Assembly (NCBI GenBank): GCA_910585545.1
Contig: CAJUFN010000007.1
Coordinates: forward strand, 52,935-116,934
DNA: 64,000 bases
DNA from: an uncultured Lachnospiraceae bacterium
GTDB lineage: Bacteria > Bacillota > Clostridia > Lachnospirales > Lachnospiraceae
Direction of reading: 5' to 3'
The notes under the pieces are model-generated. The model saw only the letters and a list, made by a program, of their open reading frames with translations, was not told the DNA's origin and did not search any database. Shown here piece by piece: positions 25,991 to 35,172 of the stretch. The translations under genes were made by a program, and so were the position numbers. The stretch's first letter is position 1. Each line of letters starts with the position of its first letter.

Positions 25991-26770
25991 ATGAATATTA
26001 AGAAAACAAAGACAAAAATGCATACATCATCTCTAACCACTTGGCTTTTACGTGAAAAAAAAGAAACCGAAATCCTGCTTAGATGCATCCCTTCAACGGT
26101 TGTTTCTTTGCTTGTTGTGAGTGTGATTTGTATGAATCTACTTGCAAACAAGACACTGATTCAGACTAACTGGATTGCCTTGGATGGCGGTATTCTAATA
26201 TCCTGGCTTTCTTTCATGTGCATGGATATCATTACAAAATACTTTGGTCCCAAGGCATCTAATAAAATAGCGCTCCTTGCATCTTCAATCAACGTGCTTA
26301 CTTGTCTGATTTTCTATATAGTAAGCATCATTCCTTCCAATGCAAGCGATTATACTGCACTGAATACTCTCCTTGGCGGAACATGGTTCATCCTCCTAGG
26401 CAGCACGATTGCATTTCTTGTGTCCGCAGTCATAAACAACTTTTTGAATTGGACAATCGGCAAAGCATTTTGGAAGAACCCGGATGGAAAACTTGCATAC
26501 GCTGCCAGGACTTACCTCTCCACTTTCATAGGGCAGTTTTGGGACAACCTGATTTTCTCCATTATCGTTTTTGTTGTCTTTGCTCCAATTTTCTGGGATG
26601 GATTTCATTGGACGGTATTGCAATGTACAGTTTGTGCTTTGACCGGTGCTGTCGCAGAATTAATTATGGAAATCATTTTTTCTCCTTGGGGTTATCGCAT
26701 TGTCAACCGCTGGAAGAAACACAATGTGGGACAAGAATATCTTGACTATATGAACGGAGGTAAACAATAA
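25991..26770 (+). CDS. VUT-family (YhhQ-like) queuosine-precursor transporter
   Basis: 259 aa with about six membrane helices. Family features include LDGGILISWLSFMCMDIITKYFGPKASNK and STFIGQFWDNLIF. YhhQ-type proteins import preQ0 or preQ1 for queuosine tRNA modification. The preQ1 riboswitch about 300 bp upstream supports this substrate independently. The N-terminus is about 30 residues longer than in many homologues. The stop shares its last base with the ATG of the SDR gene. Confidence 0.85.
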   Translation: MNIKKTKTKMHTSSLTTWLLREKKETEILLRCIPSTVVSLLVVSVICMNLLANKTLIQTNWIALDGGILISWLSFMCMDIITKYFGPKASNKIALLASSINVLTCLIFYIVSIIPSNASDYTALNTLLGGTWFILLGSTIAFLVSAVINNFLNWTIGKAFWKNPDGKLAYAARTYLSTFIGQFWDNLIFSIIVFVVFAPIFWDGFHWTVLQCTVCALTGAVAELIMEIIFSPWGYRIVNRWKKHNVGQEYLDYMNGGKQ

Positions 26771-27423
26771 TGAAGGTCTTAATAACTGGAACATCACAGG
26801 GAATCGGTATGGCAATCGCCAAACATTTTTTAAGAGAAGGTCATGAGGTGATCGGAATCGACCGCCAAACGACAAGCGTCCAGCATAAATATTATTACCA
26901 CTATCAGTGCGATGTCCGGGATTACGAAAAATTGCCTGACATCCCAAGCATTAATATTCTAATCAATAATGCCGGAACGCAAAATGAAAATGACATTGAT
27001 ATCAACCTTAAGGCTTTGATCCATATCACCGAAAAATACGGTATCCAAGAGGAAATACATTCTATCTTAAATATTGGTTCAGCAAGCGCCCACACCGGAG
27101 CGGAATTTCCGGAATATTGTGCAAGCAAAGGCGGAATACTTGCCTATACGAAAAATGTTGCCATGCGTGTTGCCAAATACGGCGCCACTTGCAACAGCCT
27201 TGATCCCGGCGGTGTTCTAACGCCTCTGAATGAATGTGTGATGAATGATTCTGTGCTTTGGTCGAAAATCATGGAAGAAACCCCTCTGAAACGTTGGGCA
27301 ACCCCGGAAGAAATTGCTGCATGGGCATATTTTTTAACCATCACCAATACTTTCTGTACCGGGCAAAATATCCTCGTCGACGGAGGAGAATCTATAAATT
27401 ACCACTTCATTTGGAAAGAATAA
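26770..27423 (+). CDS. Short-chain dehydrogenase/reductase
   Basis: 217 aa Rossmann-fold SDR. The cofactor motif is TGTSQGIG at residues 7-14, NNAG is present, and the catalytic residues are Ser in IGSASAHTG and Tyr/Lys in YCASKGG. The C-terminal CTGQNILVDGGES is typical of FabG-like enzymes. TAATG overlap with the VUT gene means co-translation, so it falls under the same riboswitch. A role in precursor metabolism is inferred only. Confidence 0.85.
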   Translation: MKVLITGTSQGIGMAIAKHFLREGHEVIGIDRQTTSVQHKYYYHYQCDVRDYEKLPDIPSINILINNAGTQNENDIDINLKALIHITEKYGIQEEIHSILNIGSASAHTGAEFPEYCASKGGILAYTKNVAMRVAKYGATCNSLDPGGVLTPLNECVMNDSVLWSKIMEETPLKRWATPEEIAAWAYFLTITNTFCTGQNILVDGGESINYHFIWKE

Positions 27424-27509
27424 AATATCGGGAGGAAGTAGATAATGATTTTATCTACTAACCTCCCACACTTGTAAATACAGTATTCAAACAATCACAA
27501 CGCCAAAAC

Positions 27510-27930
27510 CTATGCTCTTGCTGATTTTTCCGATAAATAATCCAAAATTGGTTTTATTGTCTTTCGATCTGAAAAATCAACTTGTTTTCCATAAGTATCA
27601 ACGAGCATCTTATCGTCTTCTGACAGATTTTCATATCCTTTCTTTGTGCTTAATATTTTCAGCTAATCCTGTATTTGCTACCCCACAGGTAAACAGTATC
27701 AGCTCTTTATCGGAAATTGCCGGGTACAGCTTCACGAATTGTTTCATTCCACTTACGCCTCCAGCATACAGACCGCCTCCGTAAATGACCGTATCATACT
27801 GTTGCAGCATATCTCCACTTAGGTTTGAAATTTCTTTTATATCACAGTCTAGCGCTTCCGCAATCCACTGGGCATACTGCTTTGTAAATCCTGTTACACT
27901 TTTATAAACCACCACGATTCGCTTATTCAT
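27510..27930 (-). pseudogene. Flavodoxin-domain protein with internal deletion and frameshift
   Basis: The first part is a clear flavodoxin domain (KRIVVVYKSVTGFTKQYAQW, then YDTVIYGGGLYAGGV and LFTCGVAN), which stops early after NIKHKERI. In another frame just downstream the C-terminus of the same family is readable: KGYENLSEDDKMLVDTYGKQ, then IKPILDYL, ending at 27510. About 50 residues between the halves are missing. One deletion that also shifted the frame explains both features. Confidence 0.7.
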
Positions 27931-27982
27931 GTTCCCTGCTTTCCAATACATTTTTCAAATAAGCTATCTATGTCATTTGATT

Positions 27983-28519
27983 TCACATTTCAAAATAATG
28001 AGTAATTTCCTCCACCTTTTTTCGTTTCGGCATGGATACTTCTACATCGCCATATCCTACAGAGATCACACTGACTACAGACTCTGTATCCGGAATATGA
28101 AGAATCTCTCTTAGCTTCTCTGCGTCTCTGATCCCCATAACCAGAGTAGATAAGCCAAGATCCGTTGCTTTCAGAAGCAGATTCATGTTCTGCAGACCAC
28201 AGTCATAATAACCCCATCCATTTCCCAACTCATTATTTGGCTCACCACTGCGTTCAAACCCGGAACGATTCAATACGATTGTCGGAACAATCAAAACAGG
28301 GGCATCTTCTATATTCTTCTGGTTAAATTCCGGCAATGCGGATTTTATTTCTTCCAACATTTTATTACGAACTACATAATATCGCGTTACCTGTGAATTT
28401 TTCCATGAAGGCGCTAATATAGCCGCCTGAATCATGGCCTCAATCTTTTCTGGCTCAACATCCCGTTTTTGATAATTTCTGATACTTCTGCGCATCTCTA
28501 TTGCTTTTTGTAATTCCAT
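27983..28519 (-). CDS. Nitroreductase-family protein
   Basis: About 178 aa from the ATG at 28519 (MELQKAIEMRRSIRNY), preceded by AAAGG at 9 nt. FMN-contacting features are RRSIRNY at the start, APSWKNSQ near residue 40, and GWGYYDCGLQNMNLLLKATDLGLST. The end YGDVEVSMPKRKKVEEI is usual. It reduces nitro compounds or quinones with NAD(P)H; the substrate is unknown. Confidence 0.85.
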   Translation of the reverse strand: MELQKAIEMRRSIRNYQKRDVEPEKIEAMIQAAILAPSWKNSQVTRYYVVRNKMLEEIKSALPEFNQKNIEDAPVLIVPTIVLNRSGFERSGEPNNELGNGWGYYDCGLQNMNLLLKATDLGLSTLVMGIRDAEKLREILHIPDTESVVSVISVGYGDVEVSMPKRKKVEEITHYFEM

Positions 28520-28612
28520 AGTCTTCTTTCCTTTCTCGTTACTAGGCATCCGATACTTGCTATTTGCATATTATTATAAATCATCTGGTTGTCCATCACA
28601 ATACTTATATAA

Positions 28613-28842
28613 ATGATTGCATTGTTTCCGATACCTGCATATCAGATATACCGTCAGCATAAGCGTGAATAGCTCCGCAAGCAGAACAGTTTCTGTTATT
28701 CTCAGCAAATATCTTTGCAATATGGGAACAATATTTCACTGGCCCCCAATCTCCAGATAATTTCATCCAAAAAGAAAAGCCCTGCCGCTGTAATCAGCAG
28801 ACCGATAACCGCCCCTGCCATGACAATCAGCGTGAAATTGCT
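28613..28842 (-). pseudogene. MATE efflux transporter remnant (three pieces)
   Basis: Three stretches match the intact MATE gene at 59956-61296 in the same order and strand: 28613-28686 (its 3' end), 28692-28720 (about 60248-60276) and 28717-28842 (about 60890-61015). Over 800 bp are missing. The junction between the last two lies in GCAAT, present at both parental sites, so the deletion probably used this microhomology. No frame is usable. Confidence 0.75.
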
Positions 28843-29444
28843 TCGTGATCTCCTGCGGCAAAGTAATATTATTGAGATTCACCCCCTTTGCCACATGCTT
28901 TACAGTAGAATATATCTCCGTATCAATACCCTTTTCCAAAATTGTCAAAACCTGTGATGGTGCATCTGTCAGCCTTTTTATATCTTCAAGTAACGCAGAT
29001 GAAGGAACATATACATTATCTTCCCTACTCAAACCAAGACAAAAATTTACACCTCCCATTACCCTATCAACAAAAAGGTATGGCCGAACATTATTATAGT
29101 CACCAGTAATTTTCGTTATCTTTGTTATATCCATCAACACAGGCAGCGCCGCCAATTTCAACTGCGTAGTCCCATCCTGCTTAAATCGAAATTCTTCCAA
29201 GCCTAGTTTATTTTCTATAAAAATTCATTGACTGATTACGCAACACATTCCCTTCTTTATCAACCAATTCCAAACCCGTCAGATGCTGATAATTTCTTTC
29301 ATGGAATACTACTTCTATGTAACGAATTGCATTATCTTGCCTTTCACGGTAAATAATAATCAATTTTTTATTCAAAAGTTTCTGCTGATATTGCTTTGCA
29401 CAATTCAGTACCCTTCTTCTCGCATCTTCTTTGGTGAATTTCAT
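28840..29444 (-). pseudogene. PBECR4-type nuclease domain protein, frameshifted and 3'-truncated
   Basis: The N-terminal 78 codons (from 29444: KFTKEDARRRVLNCAKQYQQ, later YIEVVFHERNYQHLTGLEL and NFYRK) resemble the PBECR4 domain (barnase-EndoU-colicin-RelE-like), whose HLTGL is characteristic. A stop follows, but the next frame continues directly (ENKLGLEEFRF, QLKLAALPVL, LLEDIKRLT), so a small indel near 29208 broke the gene. Near 28842 the frame runs into the MATE remnant and the native end is lost. Such proteins are typical of phage and conjugative elements. Confidence 0.5.
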
Positions 29445-29522
29445 AACTTTGCTTGTAATCCTCCATAAATTTAAAGAGAGAGCAATAACACCACTGTGCT
29501 ATATACTCTCTCTTTGTGGCTA

Positions 29523-29641
29523 ATTTTAGTGTTGGCTGCCAACGACCAACTGAGTGCTGGTAAATATATCGGATTTTAGTGTTGTCCGCCAACGGTCAAT
29601 CACATGATTGACAAGCATATCAGATTTAAGTGTTAGCCCAC
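29523..29641. repeat. Three ~50-bp-spaced repeats, possible transposon end
   Basis: ATTTTAGTGTTGGCTGCCAA (from 29523), ATTTTAGTGTTGTCCGCCAA (from 29573) and ATTTAAGTGTTAGCCCAC (from 29624) occur at 50-51 bp intervals. Each contains a GTTGGC-like inverted half. Spaced repeats of this kind are transposase-binding sites at the ends of IS21- or Tn7-type elements. The stretch 29445-29866 has no intact gene; a CTAGAA hairpin lies at about 29641-29667. Confidence 0.45.
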
Positions 29642-29866
29642 TAGAAAAGCACGCTTTTCTTCTAGTATTATTAGACGCAAATCTATTTTTTATGTCAATA
29701 GACAGTTCTCTATTTTCCAGCCTCAGCCGTATTCCATATGCTATTATCCTCTCGGTGGAAACGGGTCGTTTCCAAAAGAGTCTCCTTCTTTAACCGACAA
29801 CCCCTTTCTTTTTCCTCTCACAATCTATCCTGCTGATCTGCTTTGCAGGAAGCAGGACAATTTTAG

Positions 29867-30508
29867 CTAATGATTAAATTTCTTTATTGATACAACAATT
29901 CCACCTATTAGAATTACAACGACTAATATTAAAATTATCAGCTTTTGCATTTCTAAATCACCAGATACGACAGGGAATAAGAAGAAAACATTGTTTTCTG
30001 ATATAATTTGAAGCTGACAAAGTGACCAATAACCCAAAGCCGTTAGGTAGCCTACAATCACATTACTTCCTATTTGCGAAAATATAATTCCCATAGTCCC
30101 CGTAAATCCGGCATAAAGTATTGTGGAAAATACAAATGTCCAAAATGGAAATATACAGTTATTATTTTTCATAATCATTGCAAATACAGTGATTATCCCA
30201 GACAAAATTATAAATCCACTGCATAGCCGTATAGATACAGTTTTTAAGTACGACCATGTTTTTGTACAAATAATTTCTTTTATGCTCATATCTAATTCAT
30301 ATCGAGTGATAGGAACAAGCAGTATTACCCCAGTCAATGCAACCGACTGTGAAAAGCATTGTGCTGATTGTATATTGTTTAAGTTTGATACACCTCTGAT
30401 AACAGGAATAATCAAAATATAAAATACAGTCAGTAATAAACTATTTTTGAAAACGAGCCAGAAGTCTATTTTTAAAAATTCCAAAATGTTTTTCCATGAA
30501 GTATCCAT
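29867..30508 (-). CDS. ABC transporter permease, small subunit
   Basis: 213 aa with about six hydrophobic helices and little else, the size of ABC-2 permease subunits in peptide-resistance exporters. The ATG is preceded by GAGGTGG about 10 nt upstream. It overlaps the end of the larger permease gene by 68 bp, an unusually long overlap but supported by the ribosome site. No exact family is recognised; membership follows from context. Confidence 0.65.
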   Translation of the reverse strand: MDTSWKNILEFLKIDFWLVFKNSLLLTVFYILIIPVIRGVSNLNNIQSAQCFSQSVALTGVILLVPITRYELDMSIKEIICTKTWSYLKTVSIRLCSGFIILSGIITVFAMIMKNNNCIFPFWTFVFSTILYAGFTGTMGIIFSQIGSNVIVGYLTALGYWSLCQLQIISENNVFFLFPVVSGDLEMQKLIILILVVVILIGGIVVSIKKFNH

Positions 30509-31835
30509 AATCTAATTTTCCACCTCGTTTCTTGTTATATATCACTATGGATAAACAAATCAGAATGAACGATACAATTATCATTATTCCTCTGTTAAGA
30601 CAAATGATATTAAAATCTTGTTGGATAAGCTCTGCTCCATTTAACGTGTTATGACGTATCATCAAAGTATATAGTCTGGTATCTCCAGAAAGCCCTGTAA
30701 TAGCAGAGTCAATAAACCACCATACAAATTGCACTAGTATTGCAATAGGCGTAGAAGTTAATATTGACAAGAATGTTCCCAAGCCAGTAACAACCATTAC
30801 AGCAGGCAGTAGCCACCATAAAATATATTTAATAAATGCAAATATATCTATTGCTATACCTGTGTCAGCAGAATATCCCATGAGTGGTATCAAGGACTCA
30901 AAACTCAAAATAACTACAGGGAGCATTACAGCAGTTAATATAGCAAGAGTGCGGGCAGTAATAAGTTTAACTGTATTTATCTTTTTGCTGTTTATAATTT
31001 CGTTCATTTTATTTTTTCTGTCTTTAAGCCAGAAAACAGCAACGATAAATATAGGATATAGTCCTAAAACTCTTGTCATATAATCACAAAATAACCTTGC
31101 AAAAGCGGTGCTAACTTTATCATCATAAATCGTTTTATTATACTCATTCATAGCTTCATCATAGGTCATTTCAACTTGCCCGTAGTATTCCAATAACATA
31201 TCCATAGAATAGTTGGAGCCAGATCCTATTATTTCCTCTGCTTTTGCCATAAGTTCTTTAAATCTTTCGTATGAAACCTGTGCTATAAAATGCTTCGTAT
31301 AATCTTTTTCATCTTCTAAAATATCGTTATTCCCCGTTTGAAAGCTGAAACTCCCATCTTGATTTTGTGAAACATCCCCGCCCATATGGATAATATTTCC
31401 ATTTACCGACGGAAAGTAATCTTCTGGAAGATTTTTTATCTGTTCTTCAGATAAACCTGTGATTTCTTCAATAATGGATAAGATTTCTTTTTGTTCCTGT
31501 GTACTTAAAATCACTTCCTTATAATAATTAAAAGGATATGTGGCATAAGAATTTTTCAAATATTCAATAATTAGCATATCTGTTCCACCACACATGATTT
31601 TATCTGGCACTTCTTTTTTTATTGAGCCGTAATTTTCCGCACACTGCTCTGGTTTGGCTAAAATAGACCCACCTGTTATCTGTGAGGTAATAAAAGTATC
31701 CGTTCCATTAGACGCTTGTATTTCTTTGCTTGTAACACCATAAAAATTTTCATTCCAGCTAAACAGAAGTAATCCAACAAAAAGAATATATACAAAACTA
31801 AAACAGATTTTCTTTAATTCTTTAATAAACAGCAT
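30441..31835 (-). CDS. ABC transporter permease with large extracellular domain
   Basis: 464 aa. One helix (about 10-27) is followed by about 210 polar residues that must be outside, then five or six helices from about residue 245. This architecture is known from ABC-2 type permeases of antimicrobial-peptide exporters. It overlaps the ATPase gene by 14 bp. Together with the ATPase, the small permease and the adjacent two-component system it looks like a Cpr/Lan-type self-protection or peptide-resistance system; the substrate is inferred. Confidence 0.7.
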   Translation of the reverse strand: MLFIKELKKICFSFVYILFVGLLLFSWNENFYGVTSKEIQASNGTDTFITSQITGGSILAKPEQCAENYGSIKKEVPDKIMCGGTDMLIIEYLKNSYATYPFNYYKEVILSTQEQKEILSIIEEITGLSEEQIKNLPEDYFPSVNGNIIHMGGDVSQNQDGSFSFQTGNNDILEDEKDYTKHFIAQVSYERFKELMAKAEEIIGSGSNYSMDMLLEYYGQVEMTYDEAMNEYNKTIYDDKVSTAFARLFCDYMTRVLGLYPIFIVAVFWLKDRKNKMNEIINSKKINTVKLITARTLAILTAVMLPVVILSFESLIPLMGYSADTGIAIDIFAFIKYILWWLLPAVMVVTGLGTFLSILTSTPIAILVQFVWWFIDSAITGLSGDTRLYTLMIRHNTLNGAELIQQDFNIICLNRGIMIIVSFILICLSIVIYNKKRGGKLDYGYFMEKHFGIFKNRLLARFQK

Positions 31836-32712
31836 TTACTTCACCCCTTGCCTTATATTTAGAGAGCAGATACATATAACTATCCTCAATTGTTGTTTTA
31901 CTTGCAATCCATGATTTTTTCGGTGTTTCATCAGAAAAGAAACGGCACGAAATATCCTTCCCATTTTGATGAACACTAATAATATGATAATTTTTTTTAA
32001 AGTCCTCAAGTTCATTTTGTGGTATTGAAACAGTATATATTTTGTCATTACCTATTTTTAATAAGGCTTCAATATCGCCCTCAAAAACTACTTCGCCAGC
32101 ACATAATATGGCAACTTTAGAGCAAGTTGCTTCAATATCCGTAGCAATATGTGTTGACAATAAAATAATTCTATTCACAGCCAGTTCAGAGAGAAGATTG
32201 TAAAAGCGCAGTCTTTCTTCTGGGTCAAGTCCTGCTGTTGGTTCATCAATAATTAAAATCTTAGGATTGTTCAACAGTGCTTGTGCTATTCCAAAACGTC
32301 GTTTCATACCACCAGAAAGGTTTTTAAAACGCTTATTTTTTTCTTGTTCCAAATTAACTTGTTTTAATAGCTGGTTAATGCGTTCTCTGCGTATTTTTTT
32401 AGGTAGTTCAGCCAAAATTCCAAGATAATCCAAAGCAGAATAAACACTCATATTAGGATATACAGAAAATTCCTGCGGAAGATAGCCTATGATTTCCCGT
32501 ATATTCTTTTTGTCTTTTATATCTACGTTATTCATCTTTATATTTCCGCTTGTTGGTTCTAACATAGTTGAAAGGATACGCATTAAGGTCGTTTTTCCTG
32601 CTCCGTTTTCCCCTAATAGCCCATACATACCCACTGGAATATGTAGACAAATATCATTAAGTACTTTTTGTTTCCCGTAATTTTTGTTTAGATGTTCAAT
32701 ATTGATTTCCAT
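31822..32712 (-). CDS. ABC transporter ATP-binding protein
   Basis: 296 aa. Walker A GENGAGKTT (about 35-43), Q-loop GYLPQEFSVYPNMS, signature LSGGMKRRFGIAQALL, Walker B ILIIDEPTAGLDP and the H-loop STHIATDIE are all present. The C-terminal 80 residues form an accessory domain. Its ribosome site lies inside a hairpin (32715-32750), and the T-run after it reaches the ATG. Confidence 0.92.
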   Translation of the reverse strand: MEINIEHLNKNYGKQKVLNDICLHIPVGMYGLLGENGAGKTTLMRILSTMLEPTSGNIKMNNVDIKDKKNIREIIGYLPQEFSVYPNMSVYSALDYLGILAELPKKIRRERINQLLKQVNLEQEKNKRFKNLSGGMKRRFGIAQALLNNPKILIIDEPTAGLDPEERLRFYNLLSELAVNRIILLSTHIATDIEATCSKVAILCAGEVVFEGDIEALLKIGNDKIYTVSIPQNELEDFKKNYHIISVHQNGKDISCRFFSDETPKKSWIASKTTIEDSYMYLLSKYKARGEVNAVY

Positions 32713-32714
32713 AA

Positions 32715-32750
32715 AAAAAATCTCCTTTCATTTCTGTAAGGAGATTATTT
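32715..32750 (-). promoter_or_regulatory. Hairpin occluding the ABC ATPase ribosome site
   Basis: On the minus strand AATCTCCTT and AAGGAGATT (9-bp arms, 10-nt loop) are followed by eight T residues and then ATGG. The right arm contains the Shine-Dalgarno AAGGAGA. It can act both as a terminator and as a translation block. Confidence 0.55.
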
Positions 32751-32777
32751 CATATAAAAGTCAATTTTTAGAAAAGT

Positions 32778-33971
32778 TCATGATTTTTTTACTTGTACAG
32801 TAATACAGGCTCCGTGATCGGCTGTATTCTTTAATAATAAAATACAGTCGAGCCTTTCACAAAGGATTTTGCATATAGACAACCCAATACCAAAATTGTC
32901 CTTATTTGTCGGTGAACTGTAAAAAAATGAAGTGGCATATTTCAATTCTTCTTGCGAAAATCCCTTTCCGTCATCAGAAATAGTAAAACAAATATAATTA
33001 TTCTCTTCTGTTATAGAAAAGTGAATTGATTTCTCCGAAAAACGTAACGCATTATCAAAAATATTTTCTAGGATTTTCGATAACATATCTTTGTCACTAT
33101 ATATGTTTTCTATTTCCGTTTGGTCTTGACATTCTAACATTCGCTCATGATTTTTCGATAGAAGAGAAAAATCATTTATAATATCAGTAATATACTCTTT
33201 CAAATTAAAGCATTCTTTTTTGATTTCTACATCTTCGATTTTTTGTATATCTTTTACACAATCTACATATCTTTCTAAACGCTGTATAGCCCCTTTCATT
33301 TGCTTAATTGTAGAGTACAGAGCTTCCTCTGTAATTATTTGTTTACGACTTGCCTTTTCTAAATAATCAAGATAGCCGTTGATTACGGTAATAGGTGTTC
33401 GCAAATCGTGTGATACAGAAGCAGTAAGAGCTTTTCTTTCCTGCAACATATTCCACATTTTACGATTGCTCATATGAATTTCATTTTTCATACACTCAAA
33501 AGCATTACATAATCTGCCCAGTTCATCATCAGAAGTATATTCTATTTGGAAGTCTAAATCCTGCTTTGAGATATGTTCAACACCATTATTTAGGCTTTTT
33601 AGAGGTGTCTGTATTTTTAATTTGTAGTACAATTTAGTCATAACAATAGAACCAATAATGACGTATAACACCGGCAATGCAACCATAAAAATTGTAATAA
33701 TCCAATAATAAATCAGATTTTTCCCAAACAATGGTTCAAAGCTAAATTCCTTTGGATTAACCAGAGTTACACTATTATCCGTGTTATAATCTTCGACCGT
33801 ATATTCGGAAATATGGATAGGGCGGTTGTCTAAAATTTCCTGTCTAATGTTTGAAAACTTTAAAATAGTGATAATTGTTAAAATGCTGACTATTCCAAGA
33901 CACAGGACAGCCAATGCTATTAAGGCTTTTTTTAAAGGCATATTTTGAAATACTTTTTTTATTTTTCCCAT
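32778..33971 (-). CDS. Sensor histidine kinase
   Basis: 397 aa. Two helices (about 15-38 and 88-112) flank a short extracellular loop of about 50 residues; a HAMP-like linker follows. His188 lies in SVSHDLRTPITVINGYLDYL; ATP site motifs are NIFDNALRFSE, DDGKGFS and NFGIGLSICK. It overlaps the regulator gene by 13 bp. A short sensor of this type often reads its cue through the partner ABC transporter. Confidence 0.92.
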   Translation of the reverse strand: MGKIKKVFQNMPLKKALIALAVLCLGIVSILTIITILKFSNIRQEILDNRPIHISEYTVEDYNTDNSVTLVNPKEFSFEPLFGKNLIYYWIITIFMVALPVLYVIIGSIVMTKLYYKLKIQTPLKSLNNGVEHISKQDLDFQIEYTSDDELGRLCNAFECMKNEIHMSNRKMWNMLQERKALTASVSHDLRTPITVINGYLDYLEKASRKQIITEEALYSTIKQMKGAIQRLERYVDCVKDIQKIEDVEIKKECFNLKEYITDIINDFSLLSKNHERMLECQDQTEIENIYSDKDMLSKILENIFDNALRFSEKSIHFSITEENNYICFTISDDGKGFSQEELKYATSFFYSSPTNKDNFGIGLSICKILCERLDCILLLKNTADHGACITVQVKKS

Positions 33972-34639
33972 TTATAACCCACTCCCCATACAGTTGTAAT
34001 GTAGGCTTTTTCTGTATATTCAGCAAACTTTAATCGTATCTTTCTTATATGTTCTTTAATTACTACATTATCGCCAGCTCCGTCAATGCCCCAAATCATT
34101 TCATATATTTTTTCACGGTCAAATACCTGTCCTGCGTTCATTGATAATAGCTGGATAATCTCAAATTCTTTGTTCGACAGTTCTATCCGATTTCCCTTTA
34201 TGAAAACACTTCTATCTGAATAATCAATTATAAGCTCTTCTGAAAATTTGGTTTTTGTACGTACACGGCTTCTCTGTTCCCTACGCAAATGAGCAGATAG
34301 TCTTGCTAACAGTTCATTCATAGAAAAAGGCTTTGTAATATAATCGTCCCCGCCAACCATAAGACCATTTACTTTATCTTGTTCAGAAACTCTTGCGGTG
34401 AGAAAGATAATAGGGACTGATACAAATTCTCGGATAGACGCACATAGGTCAAGCCCATTCATCCCCGCCATGTTAATATCAAGTAAGATAATATCTAGGG
34501 AATGAGAAAGATTTTCTAAAGCATCTTTCGCATTAGTCGCCGTATAAACGGTGTAGTTTTCAAATTCCAGTTGTCGCTTCAACATATCCAGTATAGATTG
34601 TTCATCATCTACAATTAAAATTTTGTATCTTTGTTCCAT
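33959..34639 (-). CDS. OmpR-family response regulator
   Basis: About 226 aa from the ATG at 34639 (an ATG five codons earlier is also possible). Receiver Asp54 is in ILLDINMAGMNG and the Lys in YITKPFSMNEL; the winged helix ends VVKEHIRKIR-like and TVWGVGYKWEK. Upstream the minus strand has TTGACTTTTT and a TATACAT/ATGTATA palindrome (34666-34680), a possible binding site. A similar AATTGACTTTT precedes the ABC operon, so both may be one regulon. Confidence 0.92.
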   Translation of the reverse strand: MEQRYKILIVDDEQSILDMLKRQLEFENYTVYTATNAKDALENLSHSLDIILLDINMAGMNGLDLCASIREFVSVPIIFLTARVSEQDKVNGLMVGGDDYITKPFSMNELLARLSAHLRREQRSRVRTKTKFSEELIIDYSDRSVFIKGNRIELSNKEFEIIQLLSMNAGQVFDREKIYEMIWGIDGAGDNVVIKEHIRKIRLKFAEYTEKAYITTVWGVGYKWEK

Positions 34640-34730
34640 TTTATGCACTTCCATTTTTTATAGTTTATACATGATGTATAGCAGGAAAAAGTCAATTTTC
34701 AGTCAAAAGATTTTACCTAAGCAAAAAAAT

Positions 34731-34955
34731 TTAGAATTTTGTTTTCTTTGTAATCGTGTAAATATATTCCTCTGCTGTAGGCGTCCTGTTTCCAAAATAT
34801 TTTTTGAATTTTGCCTGTACCTCTGGGTCTGTACTGTTCATGGCTTCCTCAATGGTAGCCCATATATTTTCCCTTAGTTCCGATACAGGGACACCGCTTG
34901 CCTTTGCACCAGCTTTTAAGATTTTCTTCATATCTCGTTTCTTCAAACTTATCAT
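34731..34955 (-). CDS. Spo0A C-terminal-like small protein
   Basis: About 74 aa from the ATG at 34955, which has GGAG 7 nt upstream. The segment IWATIEEAMNSTDPE, then KKYFG and PTAEEYIYTI, resembles the last helices of the Spo0A effector domain (AIE-A, IFG, PTNSEFIA). Other parts are basic. It starts 5 bp after the XRE gene. A DNA-binding or regulatory role is possible; the match is partial. Confidence 0.45.
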   Translation of the reverse strand: MISLKKRDMKKILKAGAKASGVPVSELRENIWATIEEAMNSTDPEVQAKFKKYFGNRTPTAEEYIYTITKKTKF

Positions 34956-34959
34956 AGAA

Positions 34960-35172
34960 TTACTCCTTTTTTTCATCTTTTATTACAGTGAATATTTCTT
35001 CAATCGAGGTATGAAATACCTTTGCTATATTCCAAGCCAAAACCAAAGACGGATTATATCTGCCTTTTTCTAAATTTCCAATAGTTTCTCGTCTGACACC
35101 AACTAATTTTGCTAAATCTTCTTGTTTCATATCATATCTTGCACGATATTCCTTAATTCTGTTTTTTATCAT
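34960..35172 (-). CDS. XRE-family HTH regulator, small
   Basis: 70 aa, a Cro/CI-type helix-turn-helix: KNRIKEYRARYDMKQEDLAK, GVRRETIGNLEKGRYNPSL and AWNIAKVFHTSIEEIF. Proteins of this size (YozG-like) act as small repressors. It forms a pair with the Spo0A_C-like gene and may control itself; no operator is obvious. Confidence 0.88.
   Translation of the reverse strand: MIKNRIKEYRARYDMKQEDLAKLVGVRRETIGNLEKGRYNPSLVLAWNIAKVFHTSIEEIFTVIKDEKKE

Noticed and set aside
29523..29641. Possible CRISPR array
   Set aside because: Only three imperfect units, units diverge at their ends, spacing is not repeat-plus-spacer like, and no cas gene is in the window.
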